A stretch of DNA of 64,000 nt from Siphonodentalium dalli (taxonomy: Eukaryota; Mollusca; Scaphopoda; Gadilida; Siphonodentaliidae). The DNA is taken from NCBI GenBank assembly GCA_032622095.1, contig CP136064.1, positions 130,497,605-130,561,604 of the forward strand, given 5' to 3'. How positions within the stretch are numbered: the first letter of the stretch is position 1; each line of letters begins with the position of its first letter. Positions 55,837 through 64,000 of the stretch are shown in pieces. The notes below the pieces were generated by a model. The model saw only the letters and a list, made by a program, of their open reading frames with translations. It had not been told where the DNA came from and did no database searches. The translations under genes and the position numbers were made by a program.

Positions 55837-56395
55837 ATGGGCAGTACTATTGCCCACTTTTATTTTCCATGCAGGGAACATATATTTATAATATTATCTC
55901 GGACACGTTATAAACGTTTCTTTTTCAGAGATATATTTCTCCTTTGTATTGTTGCCAGCTGTACATGGTCTAGTTTCAAGAAAATTAATTTAAATAAGCT
56001 AAATGTATGTTACAATAATGCATATAGACTATGTATGCCTATGGGTTATGACAGAAGATGCAGTGCTAGTGGTATGAACATGTTCGTAAATGATACAGTG
56101 TTGTCTATGCCAATGTTGAGACGAATGTTTGTGTATGGTTTTCGTGAAAGGGTGAGCAAGTCGAATAACTGTGTTTTATCTACAATAATGAGGTCAGATA
56201 TATTATACACTTCTGAACTGATAATATATTGGAACGAATTATTGTATACATAAGTCCACTGAACATTATAAATGTTTGCAGCAATATTTCATGGTAACAC
56301 TATAATTGACATGTTGTATATACCTTAATAACTTATGTAAACACAAATAATATGGACACAATTGTCTGAAATAAAGATATATATAATAATAAAAC
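55837..56395 (+). pseudogene. LINE ORF2 C-terminal fragment and 3' UTR
   Basis: The open frame ends with WSSFKKINLNKLNVCYNNAYR, RRCSASGMNMFVND and RRMFVYGFRERVSKSNN, the common C-terminal region of CR1/Jockey-group ORF2 proteins. The stop at 56,253 is followed by a UTR ending AAATAAAGATATATATAATAATAAAA. Homology begins near 55,935; the rest of the element is missing (5'-truncated). Confidence 0.7.
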
Positions 56396-56879
56396 ACGAA
56401 GCTGTTGGCAGATGGATCGGTTTAGCCTGTCCGTGTAATACGAGTCTCAGCTGTCTGGACATCGACGCAATCATGTCGGGTGTTTTGCGCGCACTGTGAC
56501 GTCCTGATGTGCGTCGTGACGTCATGGGGTATTTACCGGATTCCAGAAAGAAATCTTTCAATATTGTTCTTTTATGAACGATTTATTACCAAAATCAAAC
56601 CAGATAACATGCAATTTAAGTATATACGTGGATTTAATTTACAATTGGTGCAACCATTTCATGTTAGCACATGTGCGTTCTTTACATTATGTACTTCCGG
56701 TATGACGTAACATATTCACGGAAGGACAGATAAGCAGACAAATAAACAGATAAACAGATATCCGGACCGAAACCATTACTTGCGTCCAGCATGGACTGGC
56801 GCAAGTAATTATATTACCTCCCTGATAATATAATGGAAGGTGTCTATGCACTTTGGGTTGGTCAATCATATGACACCAT

Positions 56880-57072
56880 AGTATATAGTGTCAACGGAAA
56901 TCACCTATGACAAACAGGTATATTATTTATATTGTAAATACTGTTCATATATTATAATGTATATCATTTGAATATTTATTATGTAAGCCATGTACATAAA
57001 TGTATTATATGTTATCTTAATACCCATATGTATTATGGGTCGACAAGATTAAACGAATTGAATTGAATTTCG
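56880..57072 (+). mobile_element. LINE 3' end remnant (GAATT tail)
   Basis: Ends ATTAAACGAATTGAATTGAATT, a short tandem GAATT tail typical of 3' ends of CR1/Daphne-like LINEs. No coding part left. Confidence 0.5.
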
Positions 57073-57486
57073 TGCCGCCATATGCGGCATTGGCACAGGG
57101 TTTTCGCAATTTTTCAGAAGCTCCAGTAAATAAAGGGTTAATCAGTAGGCATATAGGCCGGGCATATGTCATTCTAAAAAGACAGAATGTCAATATGGGG
57201 AAATAAACGTTGATAGTATTAATTTATAATACTAATGATTATTTATCGTACATATGCCTATTACATGTATTTTATTTTAATGTGTAACTTTTCATGTATT
57301 AACTGTTATTTGCAACTGCCTCCATTGGTGTATTGCAATAAATCATCTTATCTTATTTTATATTATGTCATGATGTGTGCTGTGCGAACTAAACAACTGA
57401 TTACAACAGTAAATGGCGTTTAATTAACTCTATGTAAAATCACCAATGATTTATATATTATAAGTGTCATTTTCTATGGTCCAATG

Positions 57487-57975
57487 TTAAAGGTACTCAA
57501 TCCGAACAGAGGGTCCTCATCTCAACAGATTCCAACAACAACAATCCGATCATAGGGTCCTATATTACTATTTCTTTGGCTTTGGGGGTAAAAAATATTT
57601 GATTCGAGTCGAGGAACCCATCAAACAAAGCTCAGAGTTATTAGATATTGATTTTTGAAATTTGTTAGTTTCTCGAGATGAGTACTAATAATTGCCGTCA
57701 GTTTCGTAACCTGCGCGAGATGTGTACACCAAAGCACTATTCAAACAGACAAGGATGGATAACTCTAAAATCAAGTGGTAATAATAACGCAATTTTGACT
57801 GAGTTCTGGGCCTGAAAGTATTCCCGATAATGAAAAATAATAGATTTCTAAAATCGATATCTAACAAATCTGAGCTTTGATGGGTGACTTCCTCGACTCG
57901 AATCAAATATTTTTGACCCCCGAAGCCATTGAAATAGTAATTGAGAGGAGTTTTTATCGGATTGAGTACCTTTAA
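57487..57975. mobile_element. TTAA-flanked MITE (GGTACTC family), complete reference copy
   Basis: Starts TTAAAGGTACTCAATCCGA and ends with TCGGATTGAGTACCTTTAA, 489 bp including both TTAA copies. It reads through GAGTACTAATAATTGCC, the exact site where the sister copy at 31,734/51,356 is interrupted by element X. No ORF; TTAA duplication suggests a piggyBac- or Kolobok-type helper. Confidence 0.85.
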
Positions 57976-59400
57976 ATACACGCTCTTTAATATATTGATT
58001 AATGTGATAATCGTACTATTCTATTTAATTTTCTATTGCATTTGCACAACAGAAACGTCGAATGATAAAACAGTACGATCTGTCTGTCCGTCTTGAATTT
58101 CTCTTCCGGACCCCTAGACCGATTTCAAACAAAATTGGTGTGGTGACTCGGGGTACTCTGGCGGAGGTTGAAACGGCGTTAGTGTTTCAAAATATTTATT
58201 AAAAAACAATGTAATTAAATAAACGAAATAAACACACACATTAAAATAAACTCACTTTGGGCCTAATACAGAATAAAATAAATGTGAATATTTAGGTTCA
58301 ATATGAACCTATTTTCAGGCCAGATGAACGCTCTTTAAATGTGTGTGTTCACTGTGGCCAGCGCCATGCAACAGAATAACGGGTATAAGTCCACTATGGG
58401 CTTGGCTTATTTCAGAATCAAATAAGTCGAATATGAACCTATGTGAATGTTTAGGTCCAAATGTGCGCGAAGATTGCGCACTGGACGATTATGTAATTTC
58501 GGACGGATTTTGCAGGAGCGGTGGGTCCCGGTTACATGCAAAACAGCAGGAACCTAACGCACAAATTGGCCGCAGCCCCCCCCGATGCTGAATAAGGCGC
58601 CCCCCCCACGAAGGGAGCATGTTTCAGATAGTATTGAATATAAGACAGACTATTGGTTTGGAAATGAACACCATTGGTTTGGAAATAATATATTGATTCA
58701 CAAAATATTGCTATTAAAATGGAATTTTAATATTACAATTTTAAAACTAAAATGTCTGGATCACAAACTCGCGCTTAATGGGATTAGAACCAGCTTCACC
58801 ATCGCGGGACGCCTTATGTTGGCCTAATGTGCAATGCATCTTAGCAGCTGAATCATCGAGTTCCCAACATTCTACTCAGATACCCTCTCGTTCTATCGCA
58901 AATCAAAATGAGAACAACATTTTAAGAAATAAATACATGGCGCATCGGCGTGTATAATCGATTTAGACCCCATGTATATATAGGGGGAACTACTCCTGGC
59001 GATTTGGTTCTCTGCCGAGTTTCGAGAGTATTTTGAGGGGCAATTCCTATTCTCTATTGAGCCATCGGCGGCATATATGTTAAACAAGAAATTCAATTAA
59101 TTGAGGAAAAACACCCACTGTCCCGAGTGGTATTGATAAGCTATTGGAGGGTCTTCCACTTCGCATGCAAAATAGCAAAATATTATTAATTGATGACTGA
59201 TGTACATGTACAGTACACACATAGTAATAACAATTAACGTTATGATTTGAAACTAACCATGATAGGATATTGACAGTAATGTGGTATTAACTACTACGAG
59301 TGGTATTAGTAATAATAGTACCATTCTAGCATAATATATGTGTACGTGATGTATGGGAAATATTAAAGGACAAAACAATAGTTACAATACAATTAGAATT
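57976..59400. other. non-coding interval
   Basis: No gene recognised. Two copies of the ACGCTCTTTAA motif at 57,979 and 58,326. Confidence 0.45.
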
Positions 59401-59430
59401 TTTTTTTTTATTAATCGCAAGAAGAGCTAA

Positions 59431-59900
59431 TTGTGCTTAAGCACAATAAGGGAATCTCTATTGTGCTTAAGCGCAATAAGGATATATTTAACTGTGCTTA
59501 AGCGCAATAATGGAATTTACAAATTGCGCTTATATAATAAAACCCAATAAGGAATCTCTTAATAAGGAATATATTATATATAGTACATAAACTCCCTATA
59601 ATTCAGGTGGTGTGGTCCATCTCCATGGTACAATGGGTGGAACAAATATAGGATTATTCTACTATTTGCACAAGGGTGATCTAATGAGAGATATTAATTG
59701 CGCTTAAGTGCAATATTGATGTAATTTCGCTTACGTGTAATAAGGAATGTCTTATTACACTTAAGCGCAATAAGAATATTCCTTATTGCACAGGAATATC
59801 ACATTGTGCTTAAGCGCAATAAGGTATCTCTAACTGCGCTTAAGCACAATAACTGAAGGAATATTCTTATTGGGCTTGAGCTCAATTAGAGATTCCTTAA
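59431..59900. repeat. array of CTTAAG-centred palindromes
   Basis: At least eight 16-18-bp palindromes of the type TTGTGCTTAAGCGCAA lie at about 59,431, 59,461, 59,492, 59,697, 59,754, 59,803, 59,833 and 59,868, with degenerate ones near 59,523 and 59,724. They are usually followed by TAAGGAATNTC. Each is a self-complementary site, so the array is unlike an ordinary tandem repeat. Confidence 0.85.
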
Positions 59901-60255
59901 GTTATTGCAGTTAATCGAAATTGTCTATTAAATGTCAAGTTGGTTTCCCATCGAGATCATCAACGATGTCTATGCGCAAGGGACCTACGCCAGTCTTCTC
60001 TGTTGGGATTCCAATTGTTGGCTTATTAAATATGCACATATGCTTAAAATACAGTCGTGCGCGAAGCGTGCTCCCGTAGGTCGGGTTTTGTATCCCAGTG
60101 AATTAAAATATCATTGAAATAATCGGTCCCCCCCCCCCCCCATCCAATAAACATCCATATATTGAATATACATGTTTTTGGAGCAGAATTAGATAGTCCA
60201 TATTGGACGCCATCATGGAATTTAATTTTTTTATTTAATTTTCACACATAGTTAT

Positions 60256-60570
60256 TAGTTATGTGGATGGCGTTCTCATTAAACATCACACCCGTATATT
60301 GATTATGTGGATAGAGTTATCATTAAACCTCACATCCTTATATTGGTTACAGTAATGCCCAAAGTAATTGACCACTTAACCAGAGCAGAATTATTGGTAA
60401 TTTTTCAGGATTTAAAATCCTGAAAAATTACCCATAATTCTGCTGTGGTTAAGTGGTCAATTACTTTGGACATTACTGTATGTGGATGGAGTTATCATTA
60501 CACCTCACATCCTTATATTGATTAGGTTATGTAGATGTGAGTTATCATTAAACCTCACATCAGTGTGTTG
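60256..60570. repeat. ~46-bp minisatellite interrupted by a MITE
   Basis: Units TATGTGGATAGAGTTATCAT followed by TAAACCTCACATCCTTATAT repeat about twice on each side of the MITE at 60,350-60,478, which therefore inserted into a pre-existing array. Confidence 0.8.
60350..60478. mobile_element. CAGTAATGCCC MITE, full 129-bp copy with TA duplication
   Basis: CAGTAATGCCCAAAGTAATT at the left, inverted CATTACTG at the right, TA on both sides. Nearly perfect hairpin (arms about 60 bp around GGATTTAAAATCC). Same family as 11,174-11,357 but with a shorter centre. Confidence 0.9.
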
Positions 60571-60729
60571 GGGATTTTGGACCTTGACTTGGGACCTTTG
60601 GTTTTTAACGCAACAAATGCGAGTACACCTTATACACAAGTTTCTTGGATAAGATGAGTTTGAAGCCTGCTTACATTTCGAAATGTTGTCAGTTTTGTAT
60701 CGTCTGCAGCAGAACTCGGCATGTTGAAG

Positions 60730-61600
60730 CAAAAGTTACAAGAGATAAAATATGTACGTAACGAGACTATAATACAAATGAAAAAATAAATTGAGGGAGG
60801 AGTGGGCGATACAGGGAACTAAGGGTTGAACCGATATAAATTTGTAGAGCGATAACGACCAATGTTGACATATCATGCATCTCAACTCTACTGTTGCAAC
60901 AAGGCTATAAAATGGGGGGGGGGGGGTTGTAATAATCTTCGTTATCTCTATATAGTGCCAGAATAGTCATTTATGGACTTCTATAGTGGTACAATGCAAA
61001 TTGGAATCAAATGATAAAAATATGTATGTAACACAACTACGGTATACTGATGAAAATAATTTAGGCCGGGTTTAGATGTTGGGTTGGTTAAATAGACTCG
61101 GAGAAAAAGGGGAACGATGAACTGACATAAATTAGTAGAGCGATAGCGATCAATGTTGCCATGTGATGCATCGCGACTGTACTGTAGCGGCAATGATATA
61201 AAATTGGGGGGGGGGGGGTCTGAAATTATCTCTTACTCTATAGATGGCACCAGGATTATATAGAAAGGAATAGCAATTGATATACGTATACCGTATACTA
61301 TAGTAATACCATAGACATATAAGTAAAATTATCACGTGATAAAATATTACGTAACTTGACTATAGCGATGAAAAAAAAAAAAATTGGACCGGGATTAGAG
61401 GTTCGGTTGGTTATATGTGGATAATTGGATATGGAATTCATACCGATGAGACGATAAAAATTAGTGGAGCGATAAAGACCAATGTTGACACTTAGTCAGG
61501 CTACATGGGGGTTGATACGATAGACCGAAATAAATTTGTCGGGTGATAATGACCAATGTTGACGTATAAAGTAACGCGACTGTACTGTCGCACAATTATC
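60730..61600. repeat. diverged ~290-330-bp tandem repeat
   Basis: The landmark AGAGCGATAACGACCAATGTTG recurs with changes at about 60,846, 61,136, 61,467 and 61,541. Two copies carry a G-run (60,915 and 61,207) at the same place in the unit. No ORF. Confidence 0.65.
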
Positions 61601-61672
61601 AGGTAGAACCTGTCAAATATGGACTCTGTTGGCCAATATGGAACAGCTCAGAAAACATTCGCAGGGCCCTAA

Positions 61673-62205
61673 AATTTATTATTTAACATGGGATCTGCCA
61701 TTAAAATTGATTTATGTCGATAAAATTCTTAATTTTCAAAATTTTAAGCTGAGACTTGGTGTGTCTGTGTGGAATACTTATATATTCCTAAAATGACAGG
61801 GTACAGCACGTAATTATTTTTTAGATGGAAGAATTTAATTTTTTTCGATGATAAATTTTAACATGGGATTTGCTATTCAACTCGATTTATGTCGATAAAA
61901 CTCTTATTTTTCAAAATTTTAAGCTGAGACTTGGTGTGTCAGCGTGGAATACCTATATATTCCTAAAATGACAGGGTACAGCACGTAATTATTTTTTAGA
62001 GGGAAGAAATTATTTTTGTTCAATGATAAATTTTAACACGGGATTTTCCCATTCAAATCGATTTATGTCGATAAAACTGTTATTTTTCAAAATTTTAAGC
62101 TGAGACTGAGGTATGTCTGCGTGGAATACTTATATATTCCTAAAATGACAGGGTCCAGCACGTAATTATCTTTTAGATGGAAGAAATTGATTTGTTTCCA
62201 TGATA
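61673..62205. repeat. ~176-bp tandem repeat, three copies
   Basis: TTTTAAGCTGAGACTTGGTG recurs at about 61,743, 61,918 and 62,094, within units containing ATTTATGTCGATAAAACT and TATATTCCTAAAATGACAGG. Copies are roughly 90% alike by eye. Confidence 0.9.
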
Positions 62206-64000
62206 AAAATCGAGCGTGTGCCGCAGGCAGTGTGCGCTCAAAATGTAAACAACTTTCTCAAGTGTCGTTTTGGTCAACATATCGCTTTCTCGACGGGGAG
62301 ATCTGATCCGAATAATAGCTAAGATGTATTTAGATAGAATTATTGAAAGAATTTGACCGATTATTGTGCATTTTGACTCGAGAATCGAGTGGAGAAAACG
62401 TTTAGTCAAACACGCGAATTCTGCCAATTGCAGTTGCAGACGAGCGCTGTCAGAATCAGATTGACAACAAATGCAGGCCTGAAACTCACCTTTTTGGGAG
62501 GTAAATCCCACTTATTAGATATCAAAACAATCCTTCCTAAGCACATTCCACAAGTTGCTAATATCTTAGGACACAGTAACAGTCAAAATGAATGAATTTA
62601 AATCACGATTCCGAGACGAAGCGAGACATGTACTGTGTACGATTTTTGACTCATTTTGAGTCGCCTTGTTTTCGATGACGTCATTTGCGTTGCCCCACAA
62701 CCTTAACCCTTTCCAATTCCAGCGGCATTTCAATTGGTTGAAATTAAAAATTTCTCAAGTTCTAGCTCAACCTGAATCTAGTTACCCAATTGGTAGAATT
62801 ACTTTAGCAGTACAATTTAGTTTTATCAATTATAACTATAATTTTATTGACGATATGAGGTCAACATCATAATATGAAACTGTTTATGGCGGTGTTATCC
62901 AAACGTGTGCTTTGATAATGGTTATAATTTTATTTTGCGATCAAACGTCAGTGCAGCTCAGCAGAAACGCATAGGCACTATTTCAATTCAGCAGAAACGC
63001 ATGAGTCCTACGATAATAGTACACCCACTGAACGCTCTTCGCGCGTTGGTCAGTGGGTGAAAAAACAACAATTTATACTTAAGATCAATTAAACTCACGA
63101 GTAGTGAACATATTGTGTAGGACACTATTCTCAACTCTTACCTCCCTTGTATTGATAATTAGTTTAATTTTATGAATACACACCCAATGTTATCTGGCAC
63201 TCATCCGATCACGAGCCACCAGCGGCTTTATAGATAGGACAGATAGCATACACTCTCTCATACAACTAATAAGTTCTCTTGAAGTGTTAATTAGTGAATC
63301 TTTCAAAGTTGCCGTCACAGTAGGGGAACACTTGTCAATTCTAAACATAAGCACAAGTGGTTTGTTGGCGTATATGACTATATGTCTGTTGCACTAATCG
63401 TTATTGTTGTGTATTGAACTGTATTCATGCTTTTAATCGACAAATGACTCACATACAAACTAGTCGTCAATCCCGTTCATATTGGTCCATTTGTCCGATA
63501 ACTATATATGTATGGTATACATAATTATGTGGTGGATTAATTCTTAGTAGTAAATAATGTCCAAGACTTGTGGACTTTTTACCTGACGATCTCGCCAAGG
63601 AGGGACTTGATTGGAATGAATTTATACATATGGATTGTCTCAGCAGTCATCTCTTCAGGTAAATGAAATAATTTATTACACAGGATAATGAATCGAGCAC
63701 AATTACGCTGTCGGATGTTTCGTCCGAAATTGAGCCAGGGTTCCAACATCATAAACTTTTCGAAAAATATATAGTGCCATAAGACTTGAGAATCGCCGAA
63801 GCCACACCTACATAATATAGTGTGTTGCTTTATCGTCCACGTTGTCCATAGGTACACCAAGAACTGCTAAAATCTATATCTATATTTGCGAATGTCTGTA
63901 TGTCTCTGCCTTTCTGTGTTCTATATAAATTCACGTGGGATCATCTAGATGACACCAAAGTGGTTTCACATGGGTAATATTTTACGAGGAAGATAATGGT
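62206..64000. other. non-coding interval
   Basis: No gene recognised. A short inverted pair CACCCACTGA / TCAGTGGGTG at about 63,022-63,059 encloses GAACGCTCTTCGCGCG, related to the AAGAGCGTT motif. A 93-codon minus-strand ORF at 63,579-63,860 has no identifiable domain. Confidence 0.4.

Overview
The window looks like nuclear DNA of a marine invertebrate, most likely a mollusc or another lophotrochozoan. That placement is an inference from the AT-rich, intron-tolerant sequence, the abundant ACATGTAC-type simple repeats, the 'GGGCCATAACTC' tandem repeat near 26.3 kb, and the mix of LINEs, Tc1 remnants and MITEs with a Polinton. I find no intact ordinary host gene, rRNA, tRNA or CRISPR array. 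Nearly everything recognisable is mobile DNA.

The centrepiece is a complete, young Polinton/Maverick element at 33,313-49,355. It is 16,043 bp, has ~1.07-kb terminal inverted repeats, and is flanked by a perfect 6-bp target duplication AATATA. On the + strand it carries a protein-primed family B DNA polymerase (one 650-bp intron), a tandem PC4-like protein and a TBP-like protein. On the - strand it carries an operon-like run of nine tightly spaced or overlapping genes: packaging ATPase, two small proteins, chromodomain integrase, a membrane protein with a PC4-like domain, a penton-like minor capsid protein, a small basic protein, the major capsid protein and an adenain-type protease. An F-box-like gene lies antisense inside a putative 5'-UTR intron. 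The unusual part is the transcription module: a TBP-like saddle protein next to a double-PC4 protein, plus a third PC4-like domain fused to a membrane anchor. The working model is that polymerase, packaging ATPase, integrase and capsid genes form the replicon and virion, while TBP/PC4 give it its own promoter recognition and ssDNA handling.

The Polinton is the innermost of three nested insertions. It sits in a ~3.1-kb element with 14-bp TIRs AGCGAGTTTGCGAT (31,933-51,068), which itself splits a TTAA-flanked MITE (31,734-51,356). An unsplit MITE copy at 57,487-57,975 proves the order.

Upstream, 317-13,593 is a 13.3-kb TA-flanked repeat-rich element with TIR CACTGCCAAAAATA. It is inserted in a decayed Tc1-like transposase gene and contains a 384-bp satellite. 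At 14.3-23.9 kb lies a decayed gene of a multicopy invertebrate family ('TDVLVLL...GCDTT'), split by a 6.2-kb DNA transposon (16,266-22,486, TSD AGGC) that contains a truncated LINE. LINE fragments also lie at 27.2-28.7 kb and 55.9-57.1 kb. The last 13 kb holds minisatellites, hairpin repeats, a CTTAAG palindrome array and MITEs. A short motif, AATAAAGAGCGTTTA, recurs on both strands inside and outside the Polinton.
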